Source: Neptuniibacter pectenicola
GTDB taxonomy: Bacteria; Pseudomonadota; Gammaproteobacteria; Pseudomonadales; Balneatricaceae
Length of the DNA stretch: 64,000 nt
Direction: 5' to 3'
Assembly: GCF_001597735.1 (NCBI RefSeq)
Contig: NZ_LUTS01000002.1
Coordinates: forward strand, 124,001 to 188,000
The position numbers were made by a program, and so were the translations under genes. Positions within the stretch are counted from its first letter, which is position 1. The number at the start of each line of letters is the position of its first letter. Under the pieces are notes generated by a model. It was not told where the DNA came from, did not search any database, and worked only from the letters and a program-made list of their open reading frames with translations. Below, piece after piece: positions 46,807 through 55,210 of this stretch.

Positions 46807-49068
46807 ATGTTGACTATTTTTAATTACCGTTTAATCACGGCGCTAGTATTAAGTACTGTCATTATCATGTCTGTTTTTGGGGCAGTCCGCTTCTATCTGT
46901 CAGAAAAGGCATTTGAAGCCAATCTTGATTCGTTAGTGTTTCAAACTTCAAATAGAATAACCTCCGCAGTAAAGCCTTCCATATGGTCAATTTATAGCAA
47001 ATCGGTGGAGCGCTCTTTTTCTCAAGAGTTCGCCTCAGGTGTACTCGACTCTGAGTTGTTAGGGGAGTATGTGGTGGGTGTTGTTGTATATGGTCAGTTT
47101 GGTCATATCTATATGGGAAAGTGGAAAGATAGACAAGGGCAGGTTTTTTCATATGATGTGAAGCAACGGAAAAAATTGATTGAGTATGCGGATTTTCGCC
47201 GCACATTTCCCATTAGTTTTGACACGATGACCTTAGGAAAAGTTGAGCTTTTTATTGATACAACGGCGTTTAAACAACATCAAAAAGACACACTGATCGT
47301 TGAATTAATTCAGATCGGCATTGTATCTATTTTCTTTGTGTTTGTTCTTTTTTATATGATTAAACGTTCGCTTTTAAAACCGATGCGTAAACTAGAGTTG
47401 GCCCATAAAACATTTGCTAGCATGACTGAGGCGATTGTCTATACCGATCATAAAGGCGATATCTACGAATTTAATAACGCCTTTTTGAATATGCTCAAGC
47501 CCGGCGCTGTAGATGTGGTTGGGAAAAATATTCAGGCTTTTTTCCCCGAGGCGTTTAATACATTTGCCCCTGTTTTCGCAGAGGGCGCACATGAAGCTTG
47601 GCAGGGAGAGGCGAGTTTTTGTTCCTATGACTCGTGCGTCGTTCCTGTGTGGTTAACTGTCAGCGTGGTTGAAGAGGACGCGCAGAGTTTAGAAAATCCT
47701 GACGGTGCATCCGAGTTAGTGTTTGTGTTTCAGGATATTTCAGAACGTAAAAATGCAGAAGCAAAACTACAAAAGCTCGCATTCCATGATGTGCTAACAG
47801 GCCAGCCCAATCGGCAATATTTTGAAGAGGAGTTAGCGTTAAACCTGAATTTGGCACAACGGCAGGGACGTAAACTGTCTTTGATCTTTATTGACCTTGA
47901 TAACTTTAAGCATATTAATGATGCGTTAGGTCATGCCGCGGGGGATGACGTACTGATTGAGGCCGCTAAACGGTTCCGGCTTAGATTACGCAGAGCTGAT
48001 TTTTTAGCGAGAATCGGTGGTGATGAATTTACGGTGATTGTGAATGGCGTTACTGATTCAGAAGAATCTGCATTCATCGCGAAAGGGCTGATAGACGCGC
48101 TTAATGAGCCGATTGTTATTAATAGCACTGAATTTAAAGTGGGGGCCAGTATAGGGATTGCGAATTACCCTGATGATGCCGAGGATGAGCAAGAGCTGAT
48201 TAAAAATGCCGACATAGCGATGTATAACGCTAAAGATTTAGGCAAAAATCAAATATCCTTTTTCTCTAATGAGTTGAATGAGAAAGTAGAGCACTATTTT
48301 GAATTAAAAAATCATCTTGATTTGGCAATTAAGCACGGTGAATTTAGATTATATTTTCAACCTAAAGTGGACCTGTTAGCGAACAAAATTTGCGCGGCAG
48401 AAGCCCTAATTCGTTGGATAAAAGCGGATGGCACGCTTGTTGCGCCGGACAACTTTATTCCTGTTGCTGAAGATACGAAGCAAATCATTCCTATAGGTCA
48501 GTGGGTTATTGAAACCGCAATCCAGCAACTAAAGGATTGGCAAGATACTGAGTTTAAAGACTTATCACTGTCTATCAACGTATCGGCTATTCAGTTATAT
48601 GATGATAGCTTTTTACCTCATCTAAAAAGTAACTTAGTGTCTTCGGGCATTAATCCGGCGCAATTAGAAATAGAGATAACCGAAACGGCGGTTATCACGG
48701 ACACAGAGACCGCCGTTAAAATCTTGTATGAATTAAAAAAACTGGATGTGATGCTGTCCTTAGATGACTTTGGTACGGGCTACTCCTCATTAAGCTACCT
48801 ACGCTTATTGCCTGTCGATATCTTAAAAATTGATCGCTCCTTTATCGCAAGCGCAAAAGAGGGAAATGTTAGTAACAAAATTCTTGCATCGATTATCGCG
48901 TTAGCACGGGATTTAGCGATTGATGTTGTTGCTGAAGGTGTCGAAGATGAGACACATCTTAACTTGTTATTGGCGCACCAGTGTCAACTTGGACAAGGGT
49001 ATTACTTTTCTAGACCGTTGCCGTTAGCGCAGTTTTCGGAACTCGCTTTGGACTTGTCCTTACATTAA
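46807..49068 (+). CDS. Membrane PAS-GGDEF-EAL sensor paired with TRAP lipoprotein
   Basis: 753 residues. Helices at about 8-28 and 163-185 enclose a periplasmic domain; PAS (~200-315), GGDEF (~325-480) and EAL (~495-745) follow. GGDEF loop is intact (RIGGDEFTVIV) and EAL motifs are AEALIRW, NVSAIQL, EITET, LDDFGTGYSSLSYL, KIDRSF, EGVE. It starts three bases after the TRAP-type lipoprotein gene. Inference: the lipoprotein binds a small acid and contacts the periplasmic domain to change c-di-GMP. Confidence 0.92.
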   Translation: MLTIFNYRLITALVLSTVIIMSVFGAVRFYLSEKAFEANLDSLVFQTSNRITSAVKPSIWSIYSKSVERSFSQEFASGVLDSELLGEYVVGVVVYGQFGHIYMGKWKDRQGQVFSYDVKQRKKLIEYADFRRTFPISFDTMTLGKVELFIDTTAFKQHQKDTLIVELIQIGIVSIFFVFVLFYMIKRSLLKPMRKLELAHKTFASMTEAIVYTDHKGDIYEFNNAFLNMLKPGAVDVVGKNIQAFFPEAFNTFAPVFAEGAHEAWQGEASFCSYDSCVVPVWLTVSVVEEDAQSLENPDGASELVFVFQDISERKNAEAKLQKLAFHDVLTGQPNRQYFEEELALNLNLAQRQGRKLSLIFIDLDNFKHINDALGHAAGDDVLIEAAKRFRLRLRRADFLARIGGDEFTVIVNGVTDSEESAFIAKGLIDALNEPIVINSTEFKVGASIGIANYPDDAEDEQELIKNADIAMYNAKDLGKNQISFFSNELNEKVEHYFELKNHLDLAIKHGEFRLYFQPKVDLLANKICAAEALIRWIKADGTLVAPDNFIPVAEDTKQIIPIGQWVIETAIQQLKDWQDTEFKDLSLSINVSAIQLYDDSFLPHLKSNLVSSGINPAQLEIEITETAVITDTETAVKILYELKKLDVMLSLDDFGTGYSSLSYLRLLPVDILKIDRSFIASAKEGNVSNKILASIIALARDLAIDVVAEGVEDETHLNLLLAHQCQLGQGYYFSRPLPLAQFSELALDLSLH

Positions 49069-49273
49069 ACATTCCCTTTCTGTGTTAGTCGCCTATCTTT
49101 ATGAGGTTCGGCTTTTTTCTCTCCAGACCGTTGAGCGTTTTGTTGTCATAAAGCTACTCTATTTTATCTATAGTTATTTATAAATAGTCGAAAATCACCT
49201 ATTAGTTGATACTGGACCTAAGTACCAAATGGGGTTACACCACGTCTAAATACGTCATGCGGAGAGATAAGAA

Positions 49274-50488
49274 ATGAAAACGGAGCGCTTAGAGTTTATT
49301 GGCCATGATGGGTCTACATTAGCGGCGAGGCTGGATTTGCCTGTCGGTAAACCTGCTGCATTCGCTTTATTTGCTCACTGTTTTACCTGCTCTAAAGATA
49401 TACCTGCTGCTCGGCGTATTGCACAGCGTTTAGCCTCCTTAGGCATTGCTGTTTTAAGGTTTGATTTTACCGGATTGGGGCACTCTGGGGGGGAGTTTGC
49501 GAATACGGGATTTAGCTCAAATGTGGAAGATCTGCTGCAAGCGGTTAATTTCTTACGTGAACACTACGAGGCACCCCAGTTATTAATCGGTCACTCGTTA
49601 GGTGGGGCCGCAATGCTTGTTGCCGCTGGGCATGTCCCCGAAGCTAAAGCAGTCGTGACGATTGGCGCTCCGGCAGAACCCGATCATGTGTTACATAACT
49701 TTGGCCACCATATCAGTGATATCTGTTCTGAGGGACAGGCGGAAGTCAGTTTAGGTGGCCGAGTATTTACCATTAAGCGCTCTTTTGTCGATGATATATC
49801 GGGCACCTTGCTAGAGCAGGGGGTTAGCCATCTTAAAAAGGCATTGCTAGTTATGCATGCGCCGCTTGATGAAACCGTCAGCTTAGATAATGCGGCCCGC
49901 TTATTCAAAATGGCGAAGCACCCGAAAAGCTTTGTGACGTTAGATGATGCGGATCACCTACTGTCACGCGCAGAAGATGCAGAATATGCAGCAGAGTTAA
50001 TCTCTGTTTGGGTGCAGCGTTATATCGATGTCACATTGCTACCAAAATTAATGAATGCACCGGAAGGGGTAACGCGGGTCAGCGAAGCGGACCCGAATAG
50101 CTTTACACAAGATATTAGTGTTGCGGGGCATCATCTTATAGCGGATGAGCCCGTCAGCTATGGCGGTAATTACCTTGGCCCCAGCCCTTATCAGCTGGTA
50201 GCTGCTGGGCTTGGCGCTTGTACATCGATGACGATTCGTATGTATGCACGAAAAAAGGAGATTCCTTTAGACCATGTTCAAGTGGACGTTAATCACAGCA
50301 AAGTGCATGCAGAAGATTGTTCAGGCTGTGAGCAGACGCGAGGTAAGGTCGATCAGTTTATGCGTGAGATCACGTTAACAGGGGACTTAACTGATGAGCA
50401 GCGTCAGCGCTTGTTAGAAATCGCTGATCGTTGCCCGGTACATCGGACATTAGAAGGTAAGATAAACATAGTGACGGTACTGGTTTGA
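49274..50488 (+). CDS. Bifunctional alpha/beta hydrolase-OsmC fusion protein
   Basis: 404 residues. Residues 1-250 are an alpha/beta hydrolase with nucleophile Ser108 in IGHSLGG, an acid near LVMHAPLDE and His in DADHLLS. Residues ~265-404 are an OsmC/Ohr-type peroxiredoxin domain with the two reactive cysteines Cys316 (GLGACTSMT) and Cys387 (DRCPVHRTL). This fusion is known in many proteobacteria. It probably deals with organic peroxides or peroxy-esters. ATG preceded by GGAGAGA; a stem-loop follows. Confidence 0.93.
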   Translation: MKTERLEFIGHDGSTLAARLDLPVGKPAAFALFAHCFTCSKDIPAARRIAQRLASLGIAVLRFDFTGLGHSGGEFANTGFSSNVEDLLQAVNFLREHYEAPQLLIGHSLGGAAMLVAAGHVPEAKAVVTIGAPAEPDHVLHNFGHHISDICSEGQAEVSLGGRVFTIKRSFVDDISGTLLEQGVSHLKKALLVMHAPLDETVSLDNAARLFKMAKHPKSFVTLDDADHLLSRAEDAEYAAELISVWVQRYIDVTLLPKLMNAPEGVTRVSEADPNSFTQDISVAGHHLIADEPVSYGGNYLGPSPYQLVAAGLGACTSMTIRMYARKKEIPLDHVQVDVNHSKVHAEDCSGCEQTRGKVDQFMREITLTGDLTDEQRQRLLEIADRCPVHRTLEGKINIVTVLV

Positions 50489-50581
50489 TAACGACACTAC
50501 CGCATTAATCGACGATTTTAATGAAAAAGTAGATTTCTTGAGCTTTCAGGGAACCATCGGTAGAATTCCGAGTCCTTTTAT

Positions 50582-50617
50582 AGGGCATAAAAAATAATTT
50601 TTTATGCCCTTTTGTTA
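50582..50617. terminator. Terminator after the OsmC fusion gene
   Basis: AGGGCATAAAAAA-TAA-TTTTTTATGCCCT is a 13-bp perfect stem followed by TTTGTTAGTTTTT. It could serve both strands but lies between two plus-strand genes. Confidence 0.85.
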
Positions 50618-50643
50618 GTTTTTGTCTGACGGGTGATTAATTT

Positions 50644-51537
50644 ATGCAAGCTCAATTCCCTACCATTGAAGATTATATTGGGCAGACCCCCTTAGTACGT
50701 TTACAGCGTATAGGGCAGGGTAGAGGCAATGTAATTCTGTGTAAGCTGGAGGGGAATAACCCTGCAGGATCGGTTAAAGACCGTCCCGCATTAAGTATGA
50801 TTCAGCACGCTGAAGCCCGTGGCCAAATTAAGCCAGGCGACACATTGATTGAAGCAACGTCGGGGAACACCGGCATTGCTTTAGCGATGGCAGCGGCGAT
50901 CAAGGGTTATAAGATGAAATTGATTATGCCTGATAACTCCAGTGCCGAGCGTAAAGCGTCGATGACGGCCTACGGTGCTGAGTTAATTTCCGTCTCTAAA
51001 GAGCAGGGAATGGAAGGCGCCAGAGACCTGGCGTTAGCTATGCAGGCAAGGGGCGAAGGGATTGTGTTGGATCAGTTTTCTAATATGGATAACCCCGAGG
51101 CGCATTATCAAGGTACGGGCCCTGAAATTTGGCAGCAAACTGGGGGAAAGATAACGCATTTTGTCAGTGCGATGGGGACAACCGGCACGATCATGGGCAC
51201 ATCACGCTACTTAAAAGAGCAAAATGAGGCGGTTCAAGTGGTGGGTCTTCAGCCAAGTGAAGGTGCGCAAATCCCCGGTATTCGTCGTTGGCCCGAAGCT
51301 TATTTGCCTAAGATTTTTGATAAAAGCCGAGTCGATCTACTGTTGGATATTGGTCAAGATGAAGCGGAATCTACAATGCGAGCTCTGGCTCAGCAGGAGG
51401 GGATCTTTTGCGGTGTCTCTTCTGGAGGCTCGGTGGCAGGGGCGTTGCGCTTAGCCCAAGAGGTCGAGAACGCGGTGATCGTGTGTATTATTTGTGATCG
51501 GGGTGATCGTTACTTATCTACCGGTGTCTTTAGTTAA
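50644..51537 (+). CDS. cysM: Cysteine synthase B (O-acetylserine sulfhydrylase)
   Basis: 297 residues, matching CysM. PLP Lys45 lies in NPAGSVKDRPAL; EATSGNTGIALAMAAA binds the substrate carboxylate; GTTGTIMG is the PLP phosphate loop. The CDRGDRYLSTG ending is diagnostic for CysM (CysK differs). It makes cysteine from O-acetylserine and sulfide or thiosulfate. In Pseudomonas rlmD and relA follow; here relA comes directly after a terminator. Confidence 0.95.
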   Translation: MQAQFPTIEDYIGQTPLVRLQRIGQGRGNVILCKLEGNNPAGSVKDRPALSMIQHAEARGQIKPGDTLIEATSGNTGIALAMAAAIKGYKMKLIMPDNSSAERKASMTAYGAELISVSKEQGMEGARDLALAMQARGEGIVLDQFSNMDNPEAHYQGTGPEIWQQTGGKITHFVSAMGTTGTIMGTSRYLKEQNEAVQVVGLQPSEGAQIPGIRRWPEAYLPKIFDKSRVDLLLDIGQDEAESTMRALAQQEGIFCGVSSGGSVAGALRLAQEVENAVIVCIICDRGDRYLSTGVFS

Positions 51538-51563
51538 CCGTTGATCCACCCTCGATGTTATTT

Positions 51564-51590
51564 AAAAGCCCTTTGGGGCTTTTTTTATGC
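51564..51590 (+). terminator. Terminator after cysM
   Basis: AAAAGCCC-TTTG-GGGCTTTTTTT is a compact GC stem with a T-run. Confidence 0.9.
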
Positions 51591-51808
51591 GTATCGTTTT
51601 TATAGGTATAGATCATGCTTATTGTTTGTTTTGGGTGACAGGCGGGAAACAAATTCGCGCTTTGATTGCATAAAGAATAGAATGTCCCCCCAAAGGATAG
51701 GGGTTGAATAACAGGGAAGAGCCCATATTTTCTTGTCTAATAAAAATAATAAAAAAGTAGTGCGGCTTAAATTTTTGGGAGTAGAGGTTTTCATGGCGCA
51801 GGTTCATC

Positions 51809-54073
51809 ATGGTTAAAGTTCGCCAAGATCAACCCATTAGAGATGATGGGTCAGTAGATGTAGAATTATGGTTAGAACGCCTTCAAGACTTAACTGACAT
51901 TGATGATATTGATGCTGTTCGTCGTGCCTGTGATATGTCAAAACAGGCACAAAAAAATACTGATGAAGTAGAAGATATTTGGGCTGAAAATACGGAAGGT
52001 TGCTTCCGAACCGGTCTAGAAATGGCGCAAATTCTTGCCGACCTTCATCAAGATCAAGAGTCTATTATTGCTGCTATTCTTTATCGGGCCGTGCGCGAAC
52101 GGAAGTTGCCGATGGAGCGTGTACGTAAGCAGTTTGGTAAGCCTATTGCCCAACTGATCATGGGTGTCCTTCAGATGGCGGCCATTGGTAGCCGTAAAAA
52201 TCCGCGTATAGATGACAATGTATTGGGTAGTGATACGACCCAGATGGACAACCTGCGTAAAATGCTGGTGGCCATGATTGATGACGTGCGTGTTGCGTTG
52301 ATCAAAATTGCTGAGCGTACCTGTGCCATTCGAGGGGTTAAAAATGGCTCTCGTCGTAAGCGTTATTTAGTTGCACGGGAAGTATTTGATATCTATGCCC
52401 CGCTCGCACATCGCTTGGGCATAGGTCATATTAAATGGGAACTGGAAGACCTTTCGTTCCGCTATCTAAAACCCAATGATTATAAACATATAGCGAACCT
52501 GCTGGATGAAAAAAGGCTGGATCGTCAAGATTATATTGATCAAATTGTGGTGCGTTTAGAGAGTGAGCTTGAAAACGCAAATATCGATGGTGAAGTAAAC
52601 GGCCGCGCTAAGCATATTTACAGTATCTGGCGAAAGATGCAGCGTAAAAATATTGAGTTTAGCCAAGTTTATGACGTGCGTGCGGTACGTATTTTAGTGC
52701 CAGAAAGTCGTGACTGTTATGCGGCGCTTGGGATTGTACATAGTTTATGGCGCAATATTCCCCATGAATTTGATGATTATATCGCGTCTCCTAAACCTAA
52801 TGGCTACCGTTCATTACATACGGCGGTGTTTGGTTTAGACGGAAAAGTATTAGAAATTCAGATCCGTACCTTTGATATGCATGAGGAGGCGGAGTTAGGC
52901 GTATGCGCCCACCACCTTTACAAAGGTACTGATACTAAATCTAACAGCGATGCGTACGAAGATAAGATTGCATGGTTGCGCCAGGTATTAGAGTGGCATG
53001 ATGACCTTGGTGAAAGCGAAGGTTTTGGTGAAATGCTACGCGGCGATGTTGTGCAAGATCGCTTATATATCTTTACACCGGATGGTCATGTTATCGATAT
53101 GCCTAAAGGGGCAACGCCAATCGATTTTGCTTACCGTGTGCATACCGAAATTGGTCACCGTTGCCGTGGTGCCAAAATTAATGGCCGTATAGTGCCATTG
53201 AATAGGCGTCTACATACCGGTGATCAAGTTGAAATTATGACTGGCAGTGAAGAGCGCCCCCGTCGTGATTGGCTTAATATGAACTTGGGCTTTGTCACTA
53301 CACCGCGAGCGCGGGCTAAGGTTGCACACTGGTTTAAGTTTCAGGCGAAAGAGCAGAATGCCGACGCTGGCCGCGCCATGGTTATTAAAGAGTTCAAGCG
53401 TTTAGCGATCGATCTGGATGATTTGAACTTTGCTAAAATCTGCGACGATGTTAATTATAAAACGATCGAAGATATGTATGCCGCTTTAGGTGCAGGCGAT
53501 CTTCGACTCTCTCAAATTATTAACTCGGCACAAAGTCAGATTCTTGCCGATGAAGCGGATGAGCAGCTTGATCTGGCCTTGCCGGTCTTACATGACGCGG
53601 AAATAAGGCCTGAAGGCTTAAAAGTACGCGGTGTGGGTAATTTGCTATCAACAATGGCGAGTTGCTGTAAACCTGTACTTGGCGATCAGATTGCCGGTTA
53701 CATTACACAAGGCCGCGGAATCTCTGTACACCGAGAGGATTGCAGTAATTTTATCCAGTTGCAGGAAAAAGAGCCGGAACGCATTATTGAAGTAGATTGG
53801 GGCGAGTCAGGTGAAACCACTTACCCTGTGGATATCTTTATTGAAGCGTTTGACCGTCCGGGTCTTTTGCGTGATGTGATGCTGATTATGGCGGCCGAAA
53901 ATGTCAACATAATTGCCGCGAATACGCTGTCGGATAAGCGGGAAAATATAGCCAGATTGACATTAACTGTCGAAATATCCAGCTTAGATCTGTTAGGGCG
54001 AGTTATGGATAAAGTTAACCAAGTCTCTAACGTGATGGAAGTTCATCGTCAGCGTAGCGGTGTTATTCGTTAA
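51809..54073 (+). CDS. relA: GTP pyrophosphokinase (ppGpp synthetase I)
   Basis: 754 residues, close to RelA in pseudomonads. The N-terminal HD domain is degenerate (IIAAILYRAVRERK has no HD...ED), so it only makes (p)ppGpp. The synthetase domain has YDVRAVRILVPE and ASPKPNGYRSLHTAVFG near residue 330. TGS (FTPDGHVIDMPKGATPIDFAY) is near 420-480 and an ACT domain ends the protein (FIEAFDRPGLLRDVMLIMA). Made at the ribosome in amino-acid starvation. The start ATG is the one giving MVKVRQDQP; an upstream ATG reads seven codons to a stop. Confidence 0.96.
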   Translation: MVKVRQDQPIRDDGSVDVELWLERLQDLTDIDDIDAVRRACDMSKQAQKNTDEVEDIWAENTEGCFRTGLEMAQILADLHQDQESIIAAILYRAVRERKLPMERVRKQFGKPIAQLIMGVLQMAAIGSRKNPRIDDNVLGSDTTQMDNLRKMLVAMIDDVRVALIKIAERTCAIRGVKNGSRRKRYLVAREVFDIYAPLAHRLGIGHIKWELEDLSFRYLKPNDYKHIANLLDEKRLDRQDYIDQIVVRLESELENANIDGEVNGRAKHIYSIWRKMQRKNIEFSQVYDVRAVRILVPESRDCYAALGIVHSLWRNIPHEFDDYIASPKPNGYRSLHTAVFGLDGKVLEIQIRTFDMHEEAELGVCAHHLYKGTDTKSNSDAYEDKIAWLRQVLEWHDDLGESEGFGEMLRGDVVQDRLYIFTPDGHVIDMPKGATPIDFAYRVHTEIGHRCRGAKINGRIVPLNRRLHTGDQVEIMTGSEERPRRDWLNMNLGFVTTPRARAKVAHWFKFQAKEQNADAGRAMVIKEFKRLAIDLDDLNFAKICDDVNYKTIEDMYAALGAGDLRLSQIINSAQSQILADEADEQLDLALPVLHDAEIRPEGLKVRGVGNLLSTMASCCKPVLGDQIAGYITQGRGISVHREDCSNFIQLQEKEPERIIEVDWGESGETTYPVDIFIEAFDRPGLLRDVMLIMAAENVNIIAANTLSDKRENIARLTLTVEISSLDLLGRVMDKVNQVSNVMEVHRQRSGVIR

Positions 54074-54111
54074 CCCGCTTTACGCTGTCTGGATCAATAG
54101 GGCCGTTTTTC

Positions 54112-54933
54112 ATGTCAAACACGTATACAATTGATGATCTGACTTACCTTATGTCTCGGTTACGGGACCCTAAGCATGGCTGCCCTTGGGACCTTAAACA
54201 GAGCTTTGCTTCGATTGTTCCCCATACGCTTGAAGAAGCCTATGAAGTCGCTGATGCGATTGAGCGTCAAGACTGGACACATCTAAACGATGAGCTAGGT
54301 GATCTACTGTTTCAAGTGATCTTTTATGCCCAATTAGGACACGAAACAGAACGGTTTGATTTCTCCACCATTGTGTCGAATCTGGTGACTAAGTTAGTCC
54401 GCCGCCACCCTCATGTTTTTCCTGATGGCACATTGCTCTCGCCTCCTGCTGAGCGGGCCTTGACGGACGATGAGATCAAGCAAAACTGGGAAACGATTAA
54501 ACAGAAGGAACGTGACGGTAAAGAAGCGCGCGGTGAGAGTCGTGTGCTTGATGATATTCCTCAAGCGTTACCAGGGCTAACGCGCGCGGTTAAGTTGCAA
54601 AAACGTGCGTCTCAGGTTGGTTTTGATTGGAACGATGCAGAATTAGTGCTGGATAAAATTGAAGAAGAGCTGGCGGAGCTGCGTGAAGCGATTCAATCGG
54701 GTAATCAGGCCGCCGTGGCCGATGAGATGGGCGATGTTATTTTTGCTCAAGTGAATTTAGCCCGGCATCTAGGGGTTCATCCTGAAGAGGCGGTGCGGGG
54801 GACCAATCAAAAATTTGAACGTCGTTTTGGTTTTGTAGAGGACCAAGTACGCGCATCCGGTAAAGCGTGGTCTGACTTCTCCCTCGACCAACTGGATCAG
54901 TTTTGGGATCAAGCCAAAGCGCTGGGGTTATAA
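54112..54933 (+). CDS. mazG: Nucleoside triphosphate pyrophosphohydrolase MazG
   Basis: 273 residues. Two MazG repeats are visible. In the first, DPKHGCPWDLKQSF, HTLEEAYEVADAIE and ELGDLLFQVIFYAQL supply the Mg-binding glutamates (EExxE...ExxD). In the second, KIEEELAELREAI and DEMGDVIFAQVNLAR do. The enzyme hydrolyses all NTPs to NMP and pyrophosphate and, in E. coli, moderates ppGpp effects. It is 38 bases after relA as in many gammaproteobacteria. Confidence 0.96.
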   Translation: MSNTYTIDDLTYLMSRLRDPKHGCPWDLKQSFASIVPHTLEEAYEVADAIERQDWTHLNDELGDLLFQVIFYAQLGHETERFDFSTIVSNLVTKLVRRHPHVFPDGTLLSPPAERALTDDEIKQNWETIKQKERDGKEARGESRVLDDIPQALPGLTRAVKLQKRASQVGFDWNDAELVLDKIEEELAELREAIQSGNQAAVADEMGDVIFAQVNLARHLGVHPEEAVRGTNQKFERRFGFVEDQVRASGKAWSDFSLDQLDQFWDQAKALGL

Positions 54934-55210
54934 AACGCTTTTTATTTCACATGGCCCCAGTTACGGGGTTTCTGCGTAAAAGCGGTCACGCGTCTCGTTT
55001 ACCGAAGCACTGCACCATGCACACCTCTACTCCTCTAAGGGGTGTGATCTTTACGCATTTCCTATTCATTTTCTATCTCCCTGTGTGGTATTCATTCTCA
55101 CAACCTCGTGTTAAATAAGAGTAATCCCCTGAAAAGCCAGTATTTTTATTCTTTTTAATGGGGTAGCATCGAGTTAATCAGATGCTATTTTTCTGCGTCA
55201 GGAGGGGTAT

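Noticed and set aside
54903-55118. 71-residue open frame after mazG
   Set aside because: It begins inside mazG, has no Shine-Dalgarno sequence and no recognisable pattern.
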